A stretch of 64,000 bases of DNA, from assembly GCA_963774445.1 (NCBI GenBank), contig CAVZFC010000029.1, positions 725,647-789,646 of the forward strand, written 5' to 3'. The stretch's first letter is position 1, and every line of letters starts with the position of its first letter. The notes under the pieces are model-generated. The model worked only from the letters and a program-made list of their open reading frames with translations. It did no database searches and was not told the DNA's origin. The stretch is from CAVUQH01 sp963774445. Its GTDB lineage: Bacteria > Myxococcota_A > Polyangia > Haliangiales > Haliangiaceae. The translations under genes were made by a program, and so were the position numbers. Shown piece by piece: positions 38,157 to 48,609 of this stretch.

Positions 38157-39462
38157 TGCGCGGCTCTGCTGTGCCCGGGCGGCCGGCTCATCGGCTTCGT
38201 GGAGGGCGGGGAGTGGGCCGTGGTCGCCGGTGATCAGGCGGGCGCCGCGCTGGAAGGTGACGTACTGCCAGGCCCAGCCGAAGATCACCAGCAGGCGGTT
38301 GCGGAAGCCGACGAGGAAGGTGATGTGCACCATCCACCAGAAGATCCAGGCGAAGAAGCCGCCGAACTGAAGGTGCCCCGCGTTCGACCACCGCCGCGTT
38401 GCGACCGATGGTCGCCATCGATCCCTTGTCGCGATAGCGGAACTCCAGCGTGTCGTGGCCCTCGATCAGGCGCAGGACGTTTTCGCCCGCCTGGCGCCCG
38501 CCCTGGATGGCGCCCTGGGCGACGCCAGGCACCTCGCCGCCGTCCTGCTCGACGTGGGCCAGGTCGCCGACGACGAACAGCTCGGGGTGGCCGGGAATCG
38601 ACAGATCCGGCGCCACCAGCACCCGCCCGGCCCGGTCCAGCGGCACGCCCAGGCTGCGCGCCAGTGGCGAAGCCTGAACCCCGGCAGCCCACAGCACCGT
38701 GTGCGCGGGGATGCGCCGGTCGCCGATGGTGACGCCGCTGTCGTCGATGTCGGTCACCAGCGCTTCGGTCATCACCTCGATGCCGCGCCGCGCGAGCTCG
38801 TCCTCGGCGCACGCCGACAGCTTGGGCGGATAGGCCGGCAGGACGCGGTCCTGTCCCTCGACCAGACAAACCCGGACCTCGGTCGGATCGATCGTGCGGA
38901 ACTCCTCGGCCAGGGTGTGTAGCCCGATCTCGGCCAGGGCCCCGGCCAGCTCGACGCCGGTCGGCCCGGCGCCGACGACGACGAAGGTCAGCCACGGCCG
39001 CGCCCGCTCGCGATCGCTCTCGCGCTCGGCGGCCTCGTAGGCGGTGTAGATCCGGCGGCGGATCTCCAGCGCATCCTCGATCGACTTGAGCCCCGGGGCG
39101 TGGGCGGTCCAGTCGTCGTGGCCAAAGTAGGAGTGGGTCGCGCCGGTGGCGACGACCAGGTAGTCGTAGGGCAGCTCGCCGCCGTCGAGCTCGACCACGC
39201 GCGCGTCCGGACGGATCGCGGTGACGTCGCCCAGGAGCACGCGCGCGTTCTTCTGCTTGCGCAGGATCGCGCGGATCGGATAGGCGATGTCCGACGGGTT
39301 GAGCGCCGCGGTCGCCACCTGATAGAGCAGCGGCTGGAACAGGTGGTGATTGCGCCGGTCGATCAGCGTCACCTGCACGTCGGCGCCGGCCAGCTGCTTG
39401 GCCACCTCGAGGCCGCCAAAGCCACCTCCAATGATCACCACGTGCGGTCTTCGCGAGGGCAA
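38151..39462 (-). CDS. Type II NADH dehydrogenase (NDH-2), with a frameshift
   Basis: Membrane-peripheral FAD enzyme passing electrons from NADH to quinone, about 436 aa once corrected. The FAD site is VVIIGGGFGGLEVAKQL, the NADH site is VVVGAGPTGVELAGALAEI, and the second FAD stretch is LFVVGDLAHVEQDG. A surplus base in the C4 run at 38376-38379 separates the body (ATIGRNAAVVERG) from the membrane-binding C-terminus (FGGFFAWIFWWMVHITFLVG, NRLLVIFGWAW). The best start is TTG at 39462, with GGAG six bases upstream; a longer ATG frame to 39567 lacks family features. The 3' end lies in a REP-like element. Confidence 0.88.
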
Positions 39463-39634
39463 GTCGTTCTCCAGCCTACACGGGTTGGATGCCGAACCTT
39501 CGCGCTCCGCTGCACTGCGTCGCCGCGCAACGCCGCGTCGCCCCACGACAATCGCGACCTCGGCCATCGGGGGTCAGGGAAAATCAGAGGTGGGGGCTTT
39601 GCCTACAGCCCCGGATCGGTACAATGCGCCGCAC

Positions 39635-41740
39635 ATGGCCGAAAACGCTGTATCCGGGGGGGCCGAGGCCCATCCTCTATCTCCGGCTTCCCGGGGGCCG
39701 CTACCCGAGCTGACCGCCCGCGCGATCGGGTTGGGGCTCGTGCTCTCGGTCGTCCTGGCGGCGGCCAACGCCTACCTGGGCCTGTTCGCCGGCATGACCG
39801 TGTCGGCGTCGATCCCCGCGGCCGTCATTTCGATGGCGGTGCTGCGCATGTTGCGCGGCGGCAACATCCTCGAGAACAACCTGGTGCAGACCGCGGCCTC
39901 GGCCGGCGAGAGCCTGGTCGCCGGCGTGATCTTCACCCTGCCGGCCATGGTCATCGGCGCCTACTGGGGCAACTTCAACTACTGGGAGACGTCGATCATC
40001 GCCTGCTTCGGCGGCGTGCTCGGCGTGATGTTCACCATCCCGCTGCGCCGCGCGATGATCATCGAGCAGCCGCTGCAGTTCCCCGAGGGCGTCGCCACCG
40101 CCGAGGTGCTCAAGGTCGGCGAGCGCGGCGGCAAAGGGATCAAGGCGCTACTCGTCGGCGCCACCCTGGGCGCCGTGTTCAAGCTGTTCGCCTCCGGCTT
40201 CCGCATCTTCCAGGAAGTGTTCAAGGCCGCCGGCAGCGTCGGTGGCAACGTCGCCTACGTCGGCGTCAACGTGTCGCCCGCGCTGGTCGCGGTCGGCTAC
40301 ATCGTCGGCCTCAACATCGCCATCCTCATCTTCCTCGGCGGCATCCTCAACATGTGGGTCGCCGTGCCCGCCTACATCGGCTGGACCCACATGGCGGTCC
40401 ACGGCGCCCAGGCCACGGCCGAGACGGTGTGGGCCGACCAGACCCGCTACCTCGGCGTCGGCGCCATGGCCGTGGGCGGCCTGTGGGCGCTGATCAAACT
40501 GCGCTCCAGCCTGCTCCAGGGCATTCGCTCCGGCATGGAGGCCTACCGCCGCCTGCGCGAGGGCGGTGACGACGACGTACCGCGCACCGAGCGCGACGTG
40601 CCGATGCAGTGGGTGATGATCGCCGCCGCCGTCTCGGTGGTGCCACTGGTGATCCTGTTCGAGCACTTCACCCACCAGTGGTGGGTGTCGGCGGTGATGG
40701 CCGTGATCATGCTGGTGGCCGGCTTTCTGTTCTCGGCGGTAGCCGCGTACATGGCCGGACTGGTCGGCTCGTCCAACAACCCGATCTCGGGCGTCACCAT
40801 CGCGACCATGCTGACGGCAGCGCTGCTGCTGCTCCTGCTCCTCGGCCCCGGCAACAAGGTCGGCCCGGTCGCCGCCATCCTCATCGGCGGCGTCGTCTGC
40901 TGCGCCGCGGCCATCGGCGGCGACAACATGCAGGATCTCAAGGCCGGCCACCTGGTCGGTGCCACGCCGTGGAAGCAGCAGCTGATGCAGACCCTCGGCG
41001 TCATCGCGGCGGCGTTCGCGATTGCTCCGGTGCTCACGCTGCTCCACACCAGCTACGGCATCGGGCCCAAGCCGGACCTGCCCACGCCGATCGAGGCCAG
41101 CGCGCCGGCGTTCGACGAGATCGCCAACATCGCGCCCAGCGCCGTCAGTCTGGTCAGGACCACCGAGCAGGTGGCCGAGGCGCAGAGCACGCTGGAGGCG
41201 CCGCCCCGCCTGGAGGCGCCGCAGGCGTCGCTGGCCTTCGCGGTGTCGCAGGTCTCGCGCGGCATCTCCAACTCCGGCCTGCCGTGGACGATGATCTTCC
41301 TGGGCATGGGCCTGGCGGTGGTGATCATCATCATCGACGTGATCCTCGAGGCCAAGGGATCGACCTTCCGCACCCCGGTGCTGGCAGTTGCCGTCGGCAT
41401 CTACCTGCCGGTCTACCTGTCGGTGCCGATCTTCTTCGGCGGACTGATCGCCTACGCCGCCGGGCGCATGCGCGGCAGCGACGAGGCGCGCAAGGCCGAC
41501 GAACAGGGAGGCCTGCTCTTCTCGGCCGGTCTGATCACCGGCGAGGCGCTGCTCGGCATCGCCCTGGCGATTCCGATCGCGGTAACCAAACGGGCCGATG
41601 TGCTGCAGCTGATCCCCAACGGCAAGGATATCGGCGGTCTGCTCGGCCCCGGCGTGCCGTGGCTGGGCCTCCTGCTCCTGGCGGTGGTGATGTGGGCGAC
41701 CTACAAGGCCGGCACCGCCCGCCGCCGCGCCGGCGACTAG
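39635..41740 (+). CDS. OPT-family oligopeptide/siderophore transporter
   Basis: 701 aa with about 14-16 hydrophobic segments. Family hallmarks are ANAYLGLFAGMTVSASIPAA, NNLVQTAASAGES, RRAMIIEQPLQFPEGVATAEVL and the central ICCAA-like segment GGDNMQDLKAGHLVGATP. Prokaryotic OPT proteins take up peptides or metal chelates by proton coupling. Ser/Ala/Glu-rich periplasmic loops occur after residue 480. It diverges from NDH-2 over 172 bases. Substrate not predictable. Confidence 0.92.
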   Translation: MAENAVSGGAEAHPLSPASRGPLPELTARAIGLGLVLSVVLAAANAYLGLFAGMTVSASIPAAVISMAVLRMLRGGNILENNLVQTAASAGESLVAGVIFTLPAMVIGAYWGNFNYWETSIIACFGGVLGVMFTIPLRRAMIIEQPLQFPEGVATAEVLKVGERGGKGIKALLVGATLGAVFKLFASGFRIFQEVFKAAGSVGGNVAYVGVNVSPALVAVGYIVGLNIAILIFLGGILNMWVAVPAYIGWTHMAVHGAQATAETVWADQTRYLGVGAMAVGGLWALIKLRSSLLQGIRSGMEAYRRLREGGDDDVPRTERDVPMQWVMIAAAVSVVPLVILFEHFTHQWWVSAVMAVIMLVAGFLFSAVAAYMAGLVGSSNNPISGVTIATMLTAALLLLLLLGPGNKVGPVAAILIGGVVCCAAAIGGDNMQDLKAGHLVGATPWKQQLMQTLGVIAAAFAIAPVLTLLHTSYGIGPKPDLPTPIEASAPAFDEIANIAPSAVSLVRTTEQVAEAQSTLEAPPRLEAPQASLAFAVSQVSRGISNSGLPWTMIFLGMGLAVVIIIIDVILEAKGSTFRTPVLAVAVGIYLPVYLSVPIFFGGLIAYAAGRMRGSDEARKADEQGGLLFSAGLITGEALLGIALAIPIAVTKRADVLQLIPNGKDIGGLLGPGVPWLGLLLLAVVMWATYKAGTARRRAGD

Positions 41741-41750
41741 CTCCTATGCG

Positions 41751-41794
41751 CCCTTCGACTGATCGGCGCGCCTTCGCGCGCCGATCGCTCAGGG
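41751..41794. repeat. REP-like inverted repeat
   Basis: CCCTTCGACTGATCGGCGCG and CGCGCCGATCGCTCAGGG flank a short CTTCG-type loop. The stem is longer than in the other copies. It starts 10 bases after the OPT stop and could also act as a terminator hairpin, although no T-run follows. Confidence 0.7.
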
Positions 41795-41884
41795 CTACCG
41801 GACGTGTGACTGGCGCGTCAGCTCCGGGCTTTGATGATGCGTCACATCTCGGCCAGATGGGCCGACATCCTCCGTATCCGGTCT

Positions 41885-41927
41885 CCCTGAGCGAAGGTCG
41901 CGCGAAGCGCGGCCGTCGTCGAAGGGC
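41885..41927. repeat. REP-like inverted repeat
   Basis: CCCTGAGCGAAGGTCGCGCG followed by an AAGCGCGGCCGTCGTCGAAGGG arm, reverse orientation relative to 41751-41794. It occupies the middle of the 268-base convergent gap between the OPT and SLC12-like genes. No other feature was seen in that gap. Confidence 0.65.
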
Positions 41928-41939
41928 GCGGACGTTGCG

Positions 41940-41959
41940 CCCTTCGACAAGCTCAGGGC
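41940..41959. repeat. Minimal REP-like element
   Basis: CCCTTCGACAAGCTCAGGG with a trailing CG. It is the short form without an inner stem; the arms CCCTTCGA and CTCAGGG are the same as in the long copies. Nearly perfect dyad. Confidence 0.6.
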
Positions 41960-42008
41960 GACCGGAAATGAAGCCGATACGCGCTGGCTAAATCGTCAGA
42001 GCTCCGGG

Positions 42009-44255
<2,247 letters not shown>

Positions 44256-44379
44256 CGCGCCCGACTGACATTACCCTATCTTGCGCGCGCTCCGCCACAC
44301 GCGGGCCAACCCGCGCTTCGCGTCCCGAGGTCTTTCTCGGATCCGTCCCGGATCCGCCCGCAAAAAAAGGGCGACGCGG

Positions 44380-45777
44380 CTAGCCGCCGGCGTTGGCGGC
44401 GCGGCCGAGGGCTGCGACCGGCTCGCCGCGCTCGCGCTCGCGCGAGACATGGGCGGCGGCGGTGCGGCAGGTCAGCACGAACCGCGACGCGCCGGTGAGC
44501 TCGAGCGAGCCTCCGAACCGACTGCTGGCGATCTCGCGTGAGATGGCGAGCCCCAGGCCCGTGCCGTCGGCCTTGGTGGTGATCATCGGCTGAAACAACG
44601 TCGCGCGCAACGACTCGGGTACGCCGGGGCCGTTGTCCTTCACCACGACCTGGACGACGTCGCCGACTGCGGCAGCGGAGATGCGCACCTCGGCGCCCGA
44701 CTCGATCTCCGCACACGCCTCGAGCGCATTGACGACCAGGTTCGACAGGATGTGGTCGAATTGCTCGGGCTCGCCAAAGAGGGTCACCGTCCCCGGCATC
44801 TCCTCGACGATGATCCGCGCGGGGCTGCGTTTCACAAGGTAGGTCAGGAGCTCGAGCACCTCCATCACGCGCTCATCGACGCGGAACTCGCGCGGCTGAT
44901 CGCCCTTGGCCGCAACATGATTGCGCACCGCCTGGACGTAGCGCGCCGCCCGTTCGGCGCTGCCGCGAATGCGCCGATAGTGACCACGAAGCTCCGTGCC
45001 GATCTCACGCAAGTCGTCATCGGTGACGTCCGGGTGACCGACGCTGTCCAGCAACTCGACGACCGCCGCGTCGGCGGACGCCTCGCTGTTGAGGATGGCG
45101 GCGATGGGGGTCTTGAGCTCGTGGGCGATACCAGCGCTCAACTGGCCGAGGAGCGCGAGCCGGCCGGCCGCGATCAGCTCGGCCTTGGTGGCCTCGGTGT
45201 CGAGCCACTGCTGCCGCAGCATCTGCGCGCCGATTCCGGCGCCCAGGCTGACCGCCGCCACCACGAACAGGTCCGAAGGCGACTGCAGCACCGCGTCTCC
45301 GAGCATCCAACGCGTCGCGCCGATCGCAATCGCCGTCACCCAAACGTTGAGCATCATCGCGAACGGCCGCAGCGGCAGGAACACGACCAGCGTCGCCGGC
45401 ACGGTGAGCATCGCCGGGAGCAGGGAGCGTACCGCCTCGGGGGCGGCCCACGCTTGCAGCAGCACCGGGAATACCACGACCGCCAGAATGGCAAACGCGA
45501 GCGCCTCTGGATGGCGCCCGGCCCAGCGGCTGCGCGACCCGAGCAGGACGCTCAGGCCTGCCGCCGTCGACACGGCCACCGTGACCAGCGCCCGACCTGG
45601 CGACGCCTGCCCGATGATCCAGGCCGTGAGCAGGAACAGCGGCGAGCCGGCCGAGACCACCGGCGCGAGCAACGCCGCCACGCGGAGGCCGCGCCGGATA
45701 CGCACGCCGAGGCCCGGCAAGCGCTCGGCCGGAATCGGCCGCACGAACTCAACCAGCGATGCTGTCAGTCTGTGCAT
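44380..45777 (-). CDS. Membrane sensor histidine kinase, copy A
   Basis: 465 aa. About six hydrophobic segments (residues 32-190) form an integral membrane sensor without a periplasmic domain. The catalytic part has the H-box IAHELKTPIAAIL (His219), the N-box HILSNLVVNALEA, G1 DNGPGVP and G2 GTGLGLAI. The start at 45777 overlaps the 3' end of the REC-GGDEF gene by 29 bases, so the pair is coupled. It should phosphorylate the adjacent REC domain. It is paralogous to the kinase at 47218-48609; the catalytic parts are nearly identical and the membrane part is diverged. Confidence 0.92.
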   Translation of the reverse strand: MHRLTASLVEFVRPIPAERLPGLGVRIRRGLRVAALLAPVVSAGSPLFLLTAWIIGQASPGRALVTVAVSTAAGLSVLLGSRSRWAGRHPEALAFAILAVVVFPVLLQAWAAPEAVRSLLPAMLTVPATLVVFLPLRPFAMMLNVWVTAIAIGATRWMLGDAVLQSPSDLFVVAAVSLGAGIGAQMLRQQWLDTEATKAELIAAGRLALLGQLSAGIAHELKTPIAAILNSEASADAAVVELLDSVGHPDVTDDDLREIGTELRGHYRRIRGSAERAARYVQAVRNHVAAKGDQPREFRVDERVMEVLELLTYLVKRSPARIIVEEMPGTVTLFGEPEQFDHILSNLVVNALEACAEIESGAEVRISAAAVGDVVQVVVKDNGPGVPESLRATLFQPMITTKADGTGLGLAISREIASSRFGGSLELTGASRFVLTCRTAAAHVSRERERGEPVAALGRAANAGG

Positions 45778-47196
45778 GGACCTCCGCCAAGGCTTCGACA
45801 ACCCGATTGCGTCCCGCGCTCTTGGCCAGGTAGAGGCCGCTGTCAGCCCGGGCCACCAGCGCCGCGACGTCGGTCTGCCCGGTCGCGGCCATCGCCAACC
45901 CACCCGAAATCGTGACCTTCAGCTGCTCGCCCTCGAACTCGATGACGAGCTCGGCGATCGCGCGTCGGAGCTTTTCCGCCGCGATACGCGCGCCCTCGTG
46001 GTTGGTCGCCGGCAGAGCGACGACGAACTCCTCGCCACCCCATCGCGCCACCACGTCGCTATCGCGCAGCTGGCCGCGCAGCGCCGTTGCCACCCGGTGC
46101 AGCACCAGGTCGCCCGCCGCGTGCCCATACCGGTCGTTGATCCCCTTGAAGTGATCCAGGTCCATCAACAACAGGGCGATCGGGTTGCCGGTCCGCGTCG
46201 CCAGCTTGAGTTGCCCGCGAATGCGCTGCTCGCCGTGGGCTCGGGTGCACAAGCGCGTCAACCCGTCGACCGTCGCACGCTCGTATAGGAGGATGTTCTC
46301 GAGCGATTGAATCACCTGGCGCGCGAAGATTCGGCACGGTTCGATCGCGTCTTCAGGAAGCTCCTTGGCCTCGACGAGCATGCAGCCGCGCGCTCCATCG
46401 CGCGTCTCGAGCGGAATGATGATGTACTGGTGCTCGTACGACTGCGGCGACCGGGCCGCCAACCCGTGACGGATCGCCGCGGCCACCTCCGCGGGCAGGT
46501 CTGCGAGGCTGTTCGCCGCCGCGTACGGCCCCTCGGCCGCGCGCACCGCGACCTCGTGCCCGGTCTGATCGCCGAAGACGAACAGGCCGCTGTTGACCGT
46601 CGCCACCAACCCGCCCCCGGCGCGGAGCAGCCCGATTACGTGCTCGAGGGCGGCACGCAACAGCGAGTCGGGGTCCTGGAGCTTCATGATCTCGGGGGCT
46701 GAATCGACGATGTGACGAAGGTAGGCATGCTGCGCCTGGAGCCGCCGCAGGACGCGGTAATGCTTCAGCGCCGCATCCGCCAGCACCATCAGGCGTGCCG
46801 GGCCGTCGCTCTTGTCGTGGTAGCCTTGGATGTCGAGCTCGGCCAGCAGCGTTCGCGCGGGTTGCTCGGACGCATACCCGGTGACGAGCAAGACCTGCGT
46901 CATCGACTCGAACTCACGCATGCGCTCGACAACGCCGGCTCCGGTGCCCTGAGCCAGGTAGTAGTCGAGCAGGAGCAGGTGGGGAGCAAACTCTCGAACC
47001 AGCTCCACGGCGCCGTCTTCATCCTCGGCCGAGCGCACCTCGTGGCCTTCTCGTTCGAACAGCGAGACCACGCTGGCGCGCAGGTCGGGATCGTCCTCGA
47101 CCACGGCGATGCGGTGTCGCAATCCATAGGGGCTCTTGCGCAAACGTGTCATGCACAGGGCGACTCGACCACCCCGCGGATTACTTGAGCCCGGCG
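44406..47196. repeat. Tandem duplication, unit A (RR-GGDEF + kinase)
   Basis: Direct repeat of about 2.8 kb, matching 47237-50029. Edges are estimated by eye from where the two copies stop matching. Similarity includes about 45 bases upstream of the REC-GGDEF start codon, so the promoter or ribosome-binding region was duplicated too. Long stretches in the GGDEF gene are identical. Confidence 0.85.
45749..47152 (-). CDS. REC-GGDEF response regulator (diguanylate cyclase), copy A
   Basis: 467 aa. The REC domain has the acidic pair ED at 19-20, phospho-acceptor Asp63 (LLLLDYY), VTGYAS and the Lys in GYHDKSD. A GAF-like middle (about 145-295) follows, then a GGDEF domain: DGLTRL, MDLDHFKGINDRYGHAAGD, and active site GGEEF (372-376). 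The inhibitory site RDSD (363-366) lies exactly five residues before it, so it should be an active, product-inhibited c-di-GMP synthase. Its partner kinase is encoded directly downstream with a 29-base overlap. Confidence 0.94.
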   Translation of the reverse strand: MTRLRKSPYGLRHRIAVVEDDPDLRASVVSLFEREGHEVRSAEDEDGAVELVREFAPHLLLLDYYLAQGTGAGVVERMREFESMTQVLLVTGYASEQPARTLLAELDIQGYHDKSDGPARLMVLADAALKHYRVLRRLQAQHAYLRHIVDSAPEIMKLQDPDSLLRAALEHVIGLLRAGGGLVATVNSGLFVFGDQTGHEVAVRAAEGPYAAANSLADLPAEVAAAIRHGLAARSPQSYEHQYIIIPLETRDGARGCMLVEAKELPEDAIEPCRIFARQVIQSLENILLYERATVDGLTRLCTRAHGEQRIRGQLKLATRTGNPIALLLMDLDHFKGINDRYGHAAGDLVLHRVATALRGQLRDSDVVARWGGEEFVVALPATNHEGARIAAEKLRRAIAELVIEFEGEQLKVTISGGLAMAATGQTDVAALVARADSGLYLAKSAGRNRVVEALAEVHAQTDSIAG

Positions 47197-47217
47197 GTGC
47201 CGAGATCGCCCGTGCGG

Positions 47218-48609
47218 CTACCTGCCAGCGGCAGTGCGGGCGAGGGTCGCGAGCGGCTCGCCGCGGTCGCGCTCGCGCGAGACATGGGCGGCGGCGGTGC
47301 GGCAGGTCAGCACGAACCGCGACGCGCCGGTGAGCTCGAGCGAGCCTCCGAACCGACTGCTGGCGATCTCGCGTGAGATGGCGAGCCCCAGGCCCGTGCT
47401 GTCGGCCTTGGTGGTGATCATCGGCTGGAACAACGTCGCGCGCAACGACTCGGGTACGCCGGGACCGTTGTCCTCCACCACGACCTTGACGAGATCACCG
47501 ACTGCGGCGGCGGAGATGCGCACCTCGGCGCCCGACTCGATCTCCGCGCACGCCTGGAGCGCGTTGGCGACCAGGTTCGACAAGATCTGGTCGAATTGCT
47601 CGGGCTCGCCAAAGAGGGTCAACGTCGCGGGCATATCCTCGACGATGATCCGCGCGGGGCTGCGTTTCACAAGGTAGGTCAGGAGCTCGAGCACCTCCGC
47701 CACGCGCTCATCGACGCGGAACTCGCGCGGCTGATCGCGCTTTGCCGCGGCATGATTGCGCACTGCCTGGATGTAGCGCGCCGCCCGTTCGGCGCTGCCG
47801 CGAATGCGTCCAGAGTGGTCGCGCAGCTCCGTGCCGATCTCACGCAAGTCGTCGTCGGTAACCTCCGGGTGGCCAACGCTGTCCAGAAACTCGACGACTG
47901 CCGCGTCGGCGGACGCCTGGCTGTTGAGGATGGCGGCGATGGGGGTCTTGAGCTCGTGGGCGATGCCAGCGCTCAACTGGCCGAGGAGCGCGAGCCGGCC
48001 GGCCGCGATCAGCTCGGCCTTGGTGGCCTCGGTGTCGAGCCACTGCTGCCGCAGCATCTGCGCGCCGATTCCGGTGCCCAGGCTGACCGCCGCCACCACG
48101 AACAGGTCTGACGGTGACTGCAGCACCGTTTGTCCCAGTATCCAACGCGTCGCGCCGATCAGGATCGCCGTCACCCAAACGTTGAGCATCGTCGCGAACG
48201 GCCGCAGCGGCAGGAACACGACCAGCGTCGCCGGCACGGTGAGCATCGCCGGGAGCAGGGAGCGTACCGCCTCGGGGGCGGCCCACGCTTGCAGCAGCAC
48301 CGGGAATACCACGACCAGCACAAGGGCAAACCCGAGCACCTCTGGATGGACCTCGGCCCAGCGGCTGCGCGACGCGAACAGGACGCTCAGGGCCGCCGCC
48401 GTTGACACGACGCACGTAGCCACCTCCGCCGGCGACACCGGGCCGGCGATCCATGCCGTGAGCAAGAACAGCGGTGAGCCGATCGAAAACACCGGCGCAA
48501 ACAACGCCGCCAGGCGGAGCCCGCGCCGGATACGCACCGTGAGGCGCGGCAAGCGCTCGGCCGGAATCGGCCGCACGAACTCAACCAGCGATGCTGTCAG
48601 TCTGCTCAT
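47218..48609 (-). CDS. Membrane sensor histidine kinase, copy B
   Basis: 463 aa, paralogue of copy A. The H-box IAHELKTPIAAIL (His218), N-box QILSNLVANALQA, G1 DNGPGVP and G2 STGLGLAI are all present. The sensor part differs from copy A mainly between residues 20 and 100 (AGPVSPAEVATCVVST against GQASPGRALVTVAVST), with one residue fewer. The dimerisation-helix region also differs at several charged positions. It overlaps its REC-GGDEF partner by 29 bases, as in copy A. The two kinases may respond to different signals. Confidence 0.92.
   Translation of the reverse strand: MSRLTASLVEFVRPIPAERLPRLTVRIRRGLRLAALFAPVFSIGSPLFLLTAWIAGPVSPAEVATCVVSTAAALSVLFASRSRWAEVHPEVLGFALVLVVVFPVLLQAWAAPEAVRSLLPAMLTVPATLVVFLPLRPFATMLNVWVTAILIGATRWILGQTVLQSPSDLFVVAAVSLGTGIGAQMLRQQWLDTEATKAELIAAGRLALLGQLSAGIAHELKTPIAAILNSQASADAAVVEFLDSVGHPEVTDDDLREIGTELRDHSGRIRGSAERAARYIQAVRNHAAAKRDQPREFRVDERVAEVLELLTYLVKRSPARIIVEDMPATLTLFGEPEQFDQILSNLVANALQACAEIESGAEVRISAAAVGDLVKVVVEDNGPGVPESLRATLFQPMITTKADSTGLGLAISREIASSRFGGSLELTGASRFVLTCRTAAAHVSRERDRGEPLATLARTAAGR

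Noticed and set aside
39599..39625. TTGCCT and TACAAT as a promoter for the OPT gene
   Set aside because: The spacer is only 15 bases and the -10 box would lie 9 bases from the start codon; too weak to list.
44330..44380. Terminator from the GGATCCG/CGGATCC dyad near an A7 run
   Set aside because: On the minus strand the T-run precedes the stem, and on the plus strand the stem is followed by A rather than T, so it fits neither orientation.
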